DNA of 64,000 nt from assembly GCF_029227915.1 (NCBI RefSeq), contig NC_079881.1:32031501-32095500 (forward strand). The letters are read 5' to 3'. This stretch comes from Hydractinia symbiolongicarpus. Taxonomy: Eukaryota; Cnidaria; Hydrozoa; Anthoathecata; Hydractiniidae. Under the pieces are notes generated by a model. It had not been told where the DNA came from. It saw only the letters and a list, made by a program, of their open reading frames with translations, and did not search any database. Shown here piece by piece: positions 37,201 to 49,595 of this stretch (position 1 is the stretch's first letter; each line of letters opens with the position of its first letter). Both the position numbers and the translations under genes were made by a program.

Positions 37201-40200
37201 CCATTTCTTCAGCGCGCAATAATGGCTAGGATTAGTCCCAGAGTAAAAACGACTCTTTGATCTAAGTTTGTAAATAAAGAGCTAACACAGCCCACAATGT
37301 AATTACTCAGTTCCAGCATTCATGTCAAAGTAACAAGAATGTTCATTCTTGGAGTTCAATCATCTCATTTAGCACATTTATAAGGTCAAAGTCAAAAATC
37401 AGTTCAATTAGGTGCCACGGTCAACCGTTTCACAGTTAAAAGCAATGCAACCTTGTAATATCAGAAAATTATCACTAAATACATGTTGGCAACAATTGGT
37501 GACGCAACCGTTGTAACTCAAACGGACTGATACCATTAGAAAGTCAATGAAATGTTGTTTTTGAAACTGTCTCCATTTTTTCAGCGCTCGCTAATGACTA
37601 GAATTAGTTCCAGAGTAAAAATGACTCATTGATCTACATTTGTAAATAAAAATCTAACACAGTGTCCAGTGTAACTGCCGAGTTCCAGCATTCATGCCAA
37701 AGTAAGAAGAATGTTAAATCTTGGAGTCCAATTGTCTCATTTACCACATTTATAAAGTCAAAGTCCAAAATCTGTTCAATTAGGTCCCACGATCAATCGT
37801 TTCATTCTTAAAAGCAACGCAACCTTTTAATATCGGAGAATTATCACTAAATACATGTTGGTACGATTATGTGACGCAACCGTTGTAACGCAAACGGACT
37901 GATACCGTTGGAAAGTCAATGAAATGTTGTTTTTGAATCTGTCTCTATTTCTTCAGAGCGCGCTAACGGATAGGATTAGTCTCACAGTATGAATGACCCA
38001 TTGATCTACATTTGTAAATAAAATGCTAACACAGCGCACAATGTAATTACTGAGTTCTGGAAATCATGCCAAAGTAACAAGAATGTTAATTCTTGGAGTT
38101 CAATTGTCGCATTTACCACATTTATCTGTTCAAAGTCCAACATCAGTTCAATTAGGTCCCACGATCAATCGTTCCACTGTTAAAAGCAATGCAACCCAGT
38201 AATATCGGAAAATTATCGCTAAATACATGTTGGTACAAATATGTGACGCAACCGCTGTAACTCAAACGGACTGATACCGTTAGAATGTCAAAGAAATGTT
38301 GTTTTTGAAACTGTCTCTATTTCTTCAAGACGAGCGGTCGAATAGGAGTAGCCTCACAGTAAGAATGACTAATTGATCTACATTTGTAGAAAAAGGGCTA
38401 ACACAGCGTCCAGTGAAACTGCAGAGTTCCAGCATTCATGCCAAAGTAACAAGAATGTTAATTCTTGGAGTTCAATTGTCTCATTTACCACATTAATAAG
38501 GTCAAAGTCCAAAATCACTTTAACTAGGTCCCACGGTCAATCGTTTCACTGTTAAAAGCAATGCAACCTAGTAATATCGAAAAAATATCGCTAAATACAT
38601 CGTGGTGCCAATTAGTGACGCAACCATTGTAACTCAAAGGGAAGGATACCGTTGGAAAGTCAATGAAATGTTATTTTTGAATCTGTCTCTATTTCTTCAG
38701 AGCGCGCTAACGGATAGGATTAGTCTCACAGTATGAATGACTCATTGATCTACATTTGTAAATAAAATGCCAACACAGCGCACAATGTAATTACTGAGTT
38801 CTGAAAATCATGTCAAAGTAACAAGAATGTTAATTCTTGGAGTTCAATTGTCGCATTTACCACATTTATCAGTTCAAAGTCCAAAATCACTTTAACTAGG
38901 TTCCACGGTCAATCTTTTCACTGTTAAAAGCAATGCAACCAAGTAATATCGAAAAAATATCGCTAAATACATGGTGGTGCCAATTAGTGACGCAACCATT
39001 GTAACTCAAACGGAAGGATACCGCTAGAAAGTCAATGGAATGTAGTTTTTGTAACTGTCTCCATTTCTTCAGCGCGCGCTAATGGCTAGGATTAGTCCCA
39101 GAGTAAGAACGACTCCTTGATCTAAATTTATAAATAAAGAGCTAACACAGCGCGCAGTGTAAATACTGAGTTCCGGGAATCATGCCAAAGTAACAAAAAT
39201 GTTAATTCTTGGGGTTCAATTGTCTCATTTACCACATTTATCAGGTCAAATACCAAAATCAGTTCCATTAGGTCTAATGACCAATCTTATCACTGCTAAA
39301 AGCAATGCCACCTAGCAATAACGGAAAAATATCGCTAAATAAATGTTGCTACGAATATGTGACTCAACCGTTGTAACTCAAACGGACTGATACCGTTAAA
39401 AAGTCAATGAAATGTCGTTATTGAAACTGTTTCTATTTCTTCAGGGCGCGCTGATGGATAGGAGTAGTCTCATAGTAAGAATGACTAATTGATCTTCATT
39501 TGTAAATAAAGGGCTAACACAGCGTCCAGTGTAACTGCAGAGTTCCAGCATTCATGCCAAAGTAAGAAGAATGTTAAGTCTTGGAGTTCAATCATCTCAT
39601 TTAGCACATTTATAAGGTCAAAGTAAAAAATCAGTTCAATTAGGTGCCACGTTCAATCGTTTCACAGTTAAAAGCAATGCAACCTTGTAATATCAGACAA
39701 TTATCACTAAATACATGTTGGCACCAATTGGTGACGCAACCGTTGTAACTCAAACGGACTGATACCATTAGAAAGTCAATGAAATGTAGTTTTTGAAACT
39801 GTCTCCATTTCCTCAGCGCGCGGTAATGGCTAGAATTACTCCCAGAGTAAAAATGATTCATTGATCTAAATTTGTAAATAAAGAGCTAACACAGCGCACA
39901 ATGTAATTACTGAGTTCTGGCAATCATGCCAAAGTAACACGAATGTTAATTCTTGGAGTTCAATTGTCTCATTTACCACATTTATAAGTTCAAAGTCCAA
40001 CATCAGCTCAATTCGGTCCCACGATCAATCGTATCACTGTTAGAAGGAATGCAACCTAGTAGTAACGGAATAATATCGCTAAGTACATGTTGGTACGAAT
40101 ATGTGACTCAACCGTTGTACCTCAAACGGACTGATACTGTTAGAAAGTCAATGATATGTTGTTTTTGAAACTGTCTCTCTTTCTTCAGGGCGCGCTGACG

Positions 40201-40506
40201 GATAGGAGTTGCCTCACAGTAAGAATGACTAATTGATCTACATTTGTAGAAAAAGGGCTAACACAGCGTCCAGTGTTACTGCAGAGTTCCAGCATTCATG
40301 CCAAAGTAACAAGAATGTCAATTCTTGGAGTTCAATTGTCTCATTTACCACATTTATAAGGTAAAAGTCCAAAATCACTTTAACTAGGTCCCACGGTCAA
40401 TCGTTTCACTGTTAAAAGCAATGCAACCTAGTAATATCGAAAAAATATCGCTAAATACATGGTGGTGCCAATTAGTGACGCAACCATTGTAACTCAAAGG
40501 GAAGGA
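31215..40506 (+). repeat. Mixed monomers without a clear long HOR
   Basis: About 25 monomers of several types are interleaved. Related pairs exist, for example 36044 with 39391 and 33074 (CGTTATTGAAACTGTTTC), 36787 with 40135 (CTGTCTCTCTTTC), and 35672 with 39019 and 29523 (CGGAAGGATACCGCTAG). I could not follow a long near-exact duplication, so this looks like the oldest or most reshuffled part. Monomer 34189-34556 is 368 bp, having lost AATG in CAGTAAGACTAATTG. No gene is seen. Confidence 0.75.
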
Positions 40507-40758
40507 TACCGCTAGAAAGTCAATGGAATGTAGTTTTTGAAACTGTCTCCATTTTTTCAGCGCGCGCTAATGGCTAGAATTAGTCCCAGAGTAAAAATGA
40601 CTCATTGATCTACATTTGTAAATAAAGATCTAACACAGTGTCCAGTGTAACTGCCGAGTTCCAGCATTCATGCCAAAGTAAGAAGAATGTTAAATGTTGG
40701 AGTCCAATTATCTCATTTGCCACATTTATAAGGTCAAAGTCCAAAATTAGTCCAATTA

Positions 40759-42618
40759 GGTCCCACGGTCAATCGTTTCACTGTTAAAAGCAATGCAACC
40801 TAGTAATATCGGAAAAATATCGCTGAATACATGGTGGTACCAATTGGTGACGCAACTGTTGTAACTCAAACGGACTGATACCGTTGGAAAGTCAATGAAA
40901 TATTGTTTTTGAATCTGTCTCTATTTCTTCAGAGCGCGCTAACGGATAGGATTAGTCTCACAGTACGAATGACTCATTGATCTACATTTGTAAATAAAAT
41001 GTTAACACAGCGCACAATGTAATTACTGAGTTATGGAAATCATGCCAAAGTAACAAGAATGTTAATTCTTGGAGTTCAATTGTCGCATTTACCACATTTA
41101 TCAGTTCAAAGTCCAACATCAGTTCAATTAGGTCCCACGATCAATCGTTCCACTGTTAAAAGCATTGCAACCCAGTAATATTGGAAAATTATCGCTAAAT
41201 ACATGTTGGTACAAATATGTGACGCAATCGCTGTAACTCAAACGGACTGATACCGTTAGAAGGCCAATGAAATGTTGTTTTTGAAACTGTCTCTATTTTT
41301 TCAAGACGAGCGGTCGGATAGGAGTAGCCTCACAGTAAGAAAGACTAATTGATCTACATTTGTAGAAAAAGGGCTAACACAGCGTCCAGTGTAACTGCAG
41401 AGTTCCAGCATTCATGCCAAAGTAACAAACATGTTATTTCTTGGATTCCAATTGTCTCATTTACCATATTTATAAGGTCAAAGACAAAAATCAGTTCCAT
41501 TAGGTCTCCCGATCAATCTTTACACAGTTTAAAGCAATGCAACCTAGTAATATCGAAAAAATATCGCTAAATACATGGTGGTGCCAATTAGTGACGCAAC
41601 CATTGTAACTCAAAGGGAAGGATACCGCTAGAAATTCAATGGAATGTAGTTTTTGAAACTGTCTCCATTTTTTCAGCGCGCGCTAATGGCTAGAATTAGT
41701 CCCAGAGTAAAAATGACTCAATGATCTACATTTGTAAATAAAGATCTAACACAGTGTCCAGTGTAACTGCCGAGTTCCAGCATTCATGCCAAAGTAACAA
41801 ACATGTTATTTCTTGGATTCCAATTGTCTCATTTACCATATTTATAAGGTCAAAGTCCAAAATTAGTCCAATTAGGTCCCACGGTCAATCGTTTCACTGT
41901 TAAAAGCAATGCAACCTAGTAATATCGGAAAAATATCGCTAAATACATGGTGGTACCAATTGGTGACGCATCTGTTGTAACTCAAACGGACTGATACCGT
42001 TGGAAAGTCAATGAAATGTTGTTTTTGAATCTGTCTCTATTTCTTCAGAGCGCGCTAACGGATAGGATTAGTCTCACAGTACGAATGACTCATTGATCTA
42101 CATTTGTAAATAAAATGTTAACACAGCGCACAATGTAATTACTGAGTTCTGGAAATCATGCCAAAGTAACAAGAATGTTAATTCTTGGAGTTCAATTGTC
42201 GCATTTACCACATTTATCAGTTCAAAGTCCAACATCAGTTCAATTAGGTCCCACGATCAATCGTTCCACTGTTAAAAGCAATGCAACCCAGTAATATCGG
42301 AAAATTATCGCTAAATACATGTTGGTACAAATATGTGACGCACCCGCTGTAACTCAAACGGACTGATACCGTTAGAAGGTCAATGAAATGTTGTTTTTGA
42401 AACTGTCTCTATTTCTTCAAGACGAGCGGTCGAATAGGAGTAGCCTCACAGTAAGAATGACTAATTGATCTACATTTGTAAAAAAAGGGCTAACACAGCG
42501 TCTAGTGTAACTGCAGAGTTCCAGCATTCATGCCAAAGTAACAAGAATGTTAATTCTTGGAGTTCAATTGTCTCATTTACCACATTAATAAGGTCAAAGT
42601 CCAAAATCACTTTAACTA
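40759..42618 (+). repeat. HOR 1860 bp (5 monomers), copy 1
   Basis: It repeats at 42619 with about seven differences noticed over 1860 bp (for example GAGTTATGG/GAGTTCTGG and TGTCGCATTT/TGTTGCATTT). It starts at AGGTCCCAC, before which the two copies differ (AGTCCAATT versus ACTTTAACT). Shared marks are CGCTGAATACATGG, AAATATTGTTTTT and AACAAACATGTTATTTC. Confidence 0.92.
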
Positions 42619-44598
42619 GGTCCCACGGTCAATCGTTTCACTGTTAAAAGCAATGCAACCTAGTAATATCGGAAAAATATCGCTGAATACATGGTGGTAC
42701 CAATTGGTGACGCAACTGTTGTAACTCAAACGGACTGATACCGTTGGAAAGTCAATGAAATATTGTTTTTGAATCTGTCTCTATTTCTTCAGAGCGCGCT
42801 AACGGATAGGATTAGTCTCACAGTACGAATGACTCATTGATCTACATTTGTAAATAAAATGTTAACACAGCGCACAATGTAACTACTGAGTTCTGGAAAT
42901 CATGCCAAAGTAACAAGAATGTTAATTCTTGGAGTTCAATTGTTGCATTTACCACATTTATCAGTTCAAAGTCCAACATCAGTTCAATTAGGTCCCACGA
43001 TCAATCGTTCCACTGTTAAAAGCATTGCAACCCAGTAATATTGGAAAATTATCGCTAAATACATGTTGGTACAAATATGTGACGCAATCGCTGTAACTCA
43101 AACGGACTGATACCGTTAGAAGGCCAATGAAATGTTGTTTTTGAAACTGTCTCTATTTTTTCAAGACGAGCGGTCGGATAGGAGTAGCCTCACAGTAAGA
43201 AAGACTAATTGATCTACATTTGTAGAAAAAGGGCTAACACAGCGTCCAGTGTAACTGCAGAGTTCCAGCATTCATGCCAAAGTAACAAACATGTTATTTC
43301 TTGGATTCCAATTGTCTCATTTACCATATTTATAAGGTCAAAGACAAAAATCAGTTCCATTAGGTCTCCCGATCAATCTTTACACAGTTTAAAGCAATGC
43401 AACCTAGTAATATCGAAAAAATATCGCTAAATACATGGTGGTGCCAATTAGTGACGCAACCATTGTAACTCAAAGGGAAGGATACCGCTAGAAAGTCAAT
43501 GGAATGTAGTTTTTGAAACTGTCTCCATTTTTTCAGCGCGCGCTAATGGCTAGAATTAGTCCCAGAGTAAAAATGACTCAATGATCTACATTTGTAAATA
43601 AAGATCTAACACAGTGTCCAGTGTAACTGCCGAGTTCCAGCATTCATGCCAAAGTAACAAACATGTTATTTCTTGGATTCCAATTGTCTCATTTACCATA
43701 TTTATAAGGTCAAAGTCCAAAATTAGTCCAATTAGGTCCCACGGTCAATCGTTTCACTGTTAAAAGCAATGCAACCTAGTAATATCGGAAAAATATCGCT
43801 AAATACATGGTGGTACCAATTGGTGACGCATCTGTTGTAACTCAAACGGACTGATACCGTTGGAAAGTCAATGAAATGTTGTTTTTGAATCTGTCTCTAT
43901 TTCTTCAGAGCGCGCTAACGGATAGGATTAGTCTCACAGTACGAATGACTCATTGATCTACATTTGTAAATAAAATGTTAACACAGCGCACAATGTAATT
44001 ACTGAGTTCTGGAAATCATGCCAAAGTAACAAGAATGTTAATTCTTGGAGTTCAATTGTCGCATTTACCACATTTATCAGTTCAAAGTCCAACATCAGTT
44101 CAATTAGGTCCCACGATCAATCTTTCCACTGTTAGAAGCAATGCAACCCAGTAATATCGGAAAATTATCGCTAAATACATGTTGGTACAAATATGTGACG
44201 CACCCGCTGTAACTCAAACGGACTGATACCGTTAGAAGGTCAATGAAATGTTGTTTTTGAAACTGTCTCTATTTCTTCAAGACGAGCGGTCGAATAGGAG
44301 TAGCCTCACAGTAAGAATGACTAATTGATCTACATTTGTAAAAAAAGGGCTAACACAGCGTCTAGTGTAACTGCAGAGTTCCAGCATTCATGCCAAAGTA
44401 ACAAGAATGTTAATTCTTGGAGTTCAATTGTCTCATTTACCACATTAATAAGGTCAAAGTCCAAAATCACTTTAACTAGGTCCCACGGTCAATCGTTTCA
44501 CTGTTAAAAGCAATGCAACCTAGTAATATCGGAAAAATATCGCTAAATACATGGTGGTACCAATTGGTGACGCAACTGTTGTAACTCAAACGGACTGA
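42619..44598 (+). repeat. HOR 1860 bp, copy 2
   Basis: Partner of 40759-42618. It contains the same five monomers at 42739, 43111, 43483, 43855 and 44227. It loses identity in monomer 44599, which joins a GTTATTTTTGAAACTGTTTC type. Confidence 0.92.
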
Positions 44599-44744
44599 TA
44601 CCGTTGGAAAGTCAATGAAATGTTATTTTTGAAACTGTTTCTATTTCTTCAGGGCGCGCTGATGGATAGGAGTAGTCTCATAGTAAGAATGACTAATTGA
44701 TCTTCATTTGTAAATAAAGGGCTAACACAGTGTCCAGTGTAACT

Positions 44745-45714
44745 GCCGAGTTCCAGCATTCATGCCAAAGTAAGAAGAATGTTAAATGTTGGAGTCCAAT
44801 TGTCTCATTTGCCACATTTATAAGGTCAAAGTCCAAAATTAGTCCAATTAGGTCCCACGGTCAATCGTTTCACTGTTAAAAGCAATGCAACCTAGTAATA
44901 TCGGAAAAATATCGCTAAATACATGGTGGTACCAATTGGTGACGCAACTGTTGTAACTCAAACGGACTGATACCGTTGGAAAGTCAATGAAATATTGTTT
45001 TTGAATCTGTCTCTATTTCTTCAGAGCGCGCTAACGGATAGGATTAGTCTCACAGTACGAATGACTCATCGATCTACATTTGTAAATAAAATGTTAACAC
45101 AGCGCACAATGTAATTACTGAGTTCTGGAAATAATGCCAAAGTAACAAGAATGTTAATTCTTGGAGTTCAATTGTCGCATTTACCACATTTATCAGTTCA
45201 AAGTCCAACATCAGTTCAATTAGGTCCCACGATCAATCATTCCACTGTTAAAAGCATTGCAACCCAGTAATATTGGAAAATTATCGCTAAATACATGTTG
45301 GTACAAATATGTGACGCAATCGCTGTAACTCAAACGGACTGATACCGTTAGAAGGCCAATGAAATGTTGTTTTTGAAACTGTCTCTATTTTTTCAAGACG
45401 AGCGGTCGGATAGGAGTAGCCTCACAGTAAGAAAGACTAATTGATCTACATTTGTAGAAAAAGGGCTAACACAGCGTCCAGTGTAACTGCAGAGTTCCAG
45501 CATTCATGCCAAAGTAACAAACATGTTATTTCTTGGATTCCAATTGTCTCATTTACCATATTTATAAGGTCAAAGACAAAAATCAGTTCCATTAGGTCTC
45601 CCGATCAATCTTTACACAGTTTAAAGCAATGCAACTTAGTAATATCGAAAAAATATCGCTAAATACATGGTGGTGCCAATTAGTGACGCAACCATTGTAA
45701 CTCAAAGGGAAGGA
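44745..45714 (+). repeat. Partial third relative of the 1860-bp HOR
   Basis: It matches about 40653-41622 at an offset of 4092 bp (11 monomers), including GTTAAATGTTGGAG, AAATATTGTTTTT and AACAAACATGTTATTTC. After 45715 the text changes to TACCGCTATAAAGTC. Monomer 45715-46088 is 374 bp because its tract reads GCGCGCGCGCC. Confidence 0.87.
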
Positions 45715-46832
45715 TACCGCTATAAAGTCAATGGAATATAGTTTTTGAAACTGTCTTCATTTCTTCAGCGCGCGCGCCAATGGCTAGGATTAATTCCAGA
45801 GTAAAAACGACTGTTTGATCTAAGTTTGTAAATAAATAGCTAACACAGCCCACAATGTAATTACTGAGTTATCGTAATCATGCCAAGGAAACAAGAATGG
45901 TAATTCTTGGAGTTCAATTGTCTCATTCACCACATTTATAAGGTCAAAGTCCAACATCAGTTCAGTTTGGTCCCACGATCAATTGTTTCACTGTTAAAAG
46001 CAATGCAACCTAGTAATATCGGAAAATTATCGCTAAATATATGTTGGTACGATTATGTGACGCAACCGTTGTAACTCAAATGGACTGATACCGTTAGAAA
46101 GACAATGAAATGTCGTTATTGAAACTGTTTCTATTTCTTCAGGACGCGCAGATGGATAGGTGTAGTCTCACAGTAAGAATGACTAGTTGATCTTTATTTG
46201 TAAATAAAGGGCTAACACAGCGTCCAGTGTAACTGCGGAGTTCCAGCATTCATGCCAAAGTAACAAACATGTTATTTCTTGGATTCCAATTGTCTCATTT
46301 ACCATATTTATAAGGTCAAAGACAAAAATCAGTTCCTTTAGGTCTCCCGATCAATCTTTACACAGTTTAAAGCAATGCAACCTAGTAATATCGAAAAAAT
46401 ATCGCTAAATACATGGTGGTGCCAATTAGTGACGCAACCATTGTAACTCAAAGGGAAGGATACCGCTAGAAAGTCAATGGAATGTAGTTTTTGAAACTGT
46501 CTCCATTTTTTCAGCGCGCGCTAATGGCTAGAATTAGTCCCAGAGTAAAAATGACTCAATGATCTACATTTGTAAATAAAGATCTAACACAGTGTCCAGT
46601 GTAACTGCCGAGTTCCAGCATTCATGCCAAAGTAACAAACATGTTATTTCTTAGATTCCAATTGTCACATTTACCATATTTATAAGGTCAAAGTCCAAAA
46701 TTAGTCCAATTAGGTCTCACGGTCAATCGTTTCACTGTTAAAAGGAATGCAACCTTGTAATAACGGAAAAATATCGCTAAATTAATATTGGTACGAATAT
46801 GTGACCCAACCAATGTAACTCAAACGGAGTGA

Positions 46833-47166
46833 TACCGTTAGAAAGTCAATGAAATGTAGTTTTCGAAATTGTCCCAGAGTAAAAATGACTCTTTCATCTA
46901 AATTTGTAAATAAAGAGCTAACACAGTTTCCAGTGTAAATACTGAGTTCCTGGAATCATGCCAACGTAACAAGAATTTTAATTCTTGGATTCCAATCGTC
47001 TCATTTACCACATTTATAAGGTGAAAGTCCAAAATCTGTATAATTAGATCCCACGGTCAATCGTTTCACTGTTAAAAGCAATGCAACCTAGTAATAACGG
47101 AAAAATATCGCTAAATACATGTTGGTACGAATATGTGACTCAACCGTTGTAACACAAACGGACTGA
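46833..47166 (+). repeat. 334-bp monomer with 38-bp deletion
   Basis: The text runs TTTCGAAATTGT straight into CCCAGAGTAAAAATGAC, losing the GC-alternating tract and its flanks. Its full-length relative is 54309-54680, which shares CCAACCAATGTAACTC upstream and ATGACTCTTTCATC downstream. Confidence 0.88.
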
Positions 47167-47530
47167 TACCCTTAGAAAGTCAATGAAATATAGTTTTCAA
47201 AACTGTCTTTAGTTGTTCAGGTCACGCTAACGGCTAGGATAAGTCTCACAGTATGAATGACTCATTGATCTACAATTGTAAATAAAGAGCTAACACAGCG
47301 CACAATGTAATTACTGAGTTCTGGCAATCATGCCAAGGTAACAAATTCTTGGAGTTCAATTGTCTCAATTACCACATTAATAAGGTCAAAGATCAAAATC
47401 AGTTCCATTAGGTCCCACGTTCAATCGTTTCACTGTTCAAAGGAATGCAACCTAGTAGTAACGGAAAAATATCGCTAAGTACATGTTGGTACAAATATGT
47501 GACTCTACCGTTGTAACTCAAACGGACTGA
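47167..47530 (+). repeat. 364-bp monomer that lost one hairpin arm
   Basis: GGTAACAAATTCTTGG stands where relatives read GGTAACAAGAATGTTAATTC followed by TTGG. The 8-bp loss removes one arm and the centre of the inverted repeat, as expected for slippage at a hairpin. The partner region near 49659 in the 2325-bp duplication is intact, so the loss came after that duplication or in this copy only. Confidence 0.88.
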
Positions 47531-49180
47531 TACCGTTAGAAAGTCAATGATATGTTGTTTTTGAAACTGTCTGTATTTCTTCAGGGTGCACTGACGGATA
47601 GGAGTAGTCTCACAGTAAGAATGACTAATTGATCTACATTTGTAAATAAAGGGCTAACCAGCGTCCTTTGTAACTGCAGAGTTCCAGCATTCATCCCAAA
47701 GTAACAAGAATGTTAATTCTTGGAGTTCAATTGTCTCATTTACCACATTTATAAGGTCAAAGTCCAACATCAGTTCAATTAGGTCCCACGTTCAATCTTT
47801 TCACTGTTAAAAGGAATGCAACCTAGTAGTAACGGAATAATATCGCTAAGGACATGTTGGTACGAATATGTGACTTAACCGTTGTAACTCAAACGGACTG
47901 ATACCGTAAGAAAGTCAATGAAATGTAGTTTTCGAAACTGTCTCCATTTCTTCAGCGCGCGCTAATGGTTAGGATTAGTCCCAGAGTAAAAAAGACTCAT
48001 TGATCTAAATTTGTAAATAAAGAGCTAACACAGCGCGCAGTGTAAATACTGAGTTCCGGCAATCGTGCCAACGTAACAAGAATGTTATTTCTTGGATTCC
48101 AATTGCCTCATTTACCATATTTATAAGGTCAAAGACCAAAGTCAGTTCCATTAGGTCACACGATCAATATTTTGACTGTTAAAAGCAATGCAACCTAGCA
48201 ATAACGGAAAATATTGCTAAATAAATGTTGGTACGAATATGTGACTCAACCGTTGTAACTCAAACGGACTGATAACGTTAGAAAGCCAATGAAATGTAGT
48301 TTTCGAAACTGTCTCTATTTTTTCCGCGCGCTAACGGCTAGGATAAGTCTCAGAGTGAAAACGACTCCTTGATCTAAATTTGTAAATAAAGAGCTAACAC
48401 AGCGCACAATGTAATTACTGAGTTCTGGCAATCATGCCAAGGTAACAAGAATGTTAATTCTTGGAGTTCAATTGTCTCAATTACCACATTTATAAGGTCA
48501 AAGTCCAAAATCAGTTCAATTAGGTCCCACGGTCAATCGTTTCACTGTTAAAAGCAATGCAACCTATTAATATGGGAAAAATATCGCTAAACACACGGTG
48601 TTACGAATTGGTGACGCGACCGTTGTAACTCAAACGGACTGATACCGTTAGAAAATCAATGAAATATAGTTTTCGAAACTCTTTCTAGTTCCTCAAGCCG
48701 CGCTAACGGCTAGGATAAGTCTCACAGTATGAATGAGTCATTGATCTACATTTTTAAATAAAGAGCTAATACAGTGTCCAGTGTAACTGCGGAGTTCCAG
48801 CATTCATGCCAAAGTAAGAAGAATGTTAATTCTTGGAGTTCAATTGTCTGAATTACCACATTTATAAGGTCAAAGAACAAAATCAGTTCCATTAGGTCCC
48901 ACGTTCAATCGTTTCACTGTTAAAAGGAATGCAACCTAGTAGTAACGGAAAAATATCGCTAAGTACATGTTGGTACGAATATGTGACTCAACCGTTGTAA
49001 CTCAAACGGACTGATACCGTTAGAAAGTCAATGAAATGTAATTTTCGAAACTGTCTCTATTTCTTCTGCGCGCTAACGGCTGGGATAAGAAACAGAGTAA
49101 AAACCACTCCTTGATCTAAATTTGTAAATAAAGAGCTAACACTGCGCACAATGTAATTACTGAGTTCTGGCAATCATGCC
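47279..49180 (+). repeat. HOR ~2325 bp, copy 1
   Basis: Monomers 47531, 47902, 48273, 48643 and the start of 49015 recur at 49856, 50227, 50598, 50968 and 51340. Shared rare strings are CTGTCTGTATTTC, CTACCGTTGTAAC, CACACGGTGTTACG and GATAAGAAACAGAG. Confidence 0.9.
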
Positions 49181-49485
49181 AACGTAACAAGAATTTTAAT
49201 TCTTGGAGTCCAATCGTCTCATTTACCATATTTATAAGGTCAAAGACAAAAATCACTTCCATTTTTTCTGGCAATCATGCCAACGTAACAACAACGTTAC
49301 TTCTTGGATTCCAAGTGCCTCATTTACCATATTTATAAGGTCAAAGACCAAAATCAGTTCCATTAGGTCACACGATCAATCTTTTCACTGTTAAAAGCAA
49401 TGCAACCTAGCAATAACGGAAAATTATCGCTAATAAAATGTTGGTACGAATATGTGACTCAACCGTTGTAACTCAAACGGACTGA
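49015..49485 (+). repeat. 471-bp monomer with 101-bp internal duplication
   Basis: Bases from TCTGGCAATCATGCCAACG at 49166 recur at 49267, 101 bp later. The two halves are not identical (AAGAATTTTAATTC versus ACAACGTTACTTC), so the join brings together two different monomer types. The seam reads CACTTCCATTTTTTCTGG. Confidence 0.92.
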
Positions 49486-49595
49486 TAACGTTAGAAAGCC
49501 AATGAAATGTAGTTTTTGAAACTGTCTCTATTTCTTCCGCGCGCTAACAGCTAGGATAAGTCCCAGAGTGAAGACGAATCCTTGATCTAAATTTG

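Larger units (their letters stand above)
27821..46832 (+). repeat. Block C of the satellite: mosaic of at least five monomer types
   Basis: Monomer starts: 27821, 28193, 28779, 29151, 29523, 29895, 30267, 30853, 31215, 31587, 31959, 32331, 32702, 33074, 33446, 33817, 34189, 34557, 34929, 35301, 35672, 36044, 36415, 36787, 37159, 37531, 37903, 38275, 38647, 39019, 39391, 39763, 40135, 40507, 40879, 41251, 41623, 41995, 42367, 42739, 43111, 43483, 43855, 44227, 44599, 44971, 45343, 45715, 46089, 46461. Types include one with GCGCACAATGTAATTACTG, one with CAAGACGAGCGG, one with CGTTATTGAAACTGTTTC, one with TCTAACGACCAATCTTATC and one with AAGGGAAGGATACCGCTAG. HORs of 2074 and 1860 bp are local. 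Stretches between them (about 31-40 kb) show no long exact duplication that I could follow by eye. No gene is seen. Confidence 0.88.

Noticed and set aside
49203-49394. Slightly longer open frame in the 471-bp monomer, echoed at 55987-56178
   Set aside because: It is created by the 101-bp internal duplication seam and has no other sign of being a gene.
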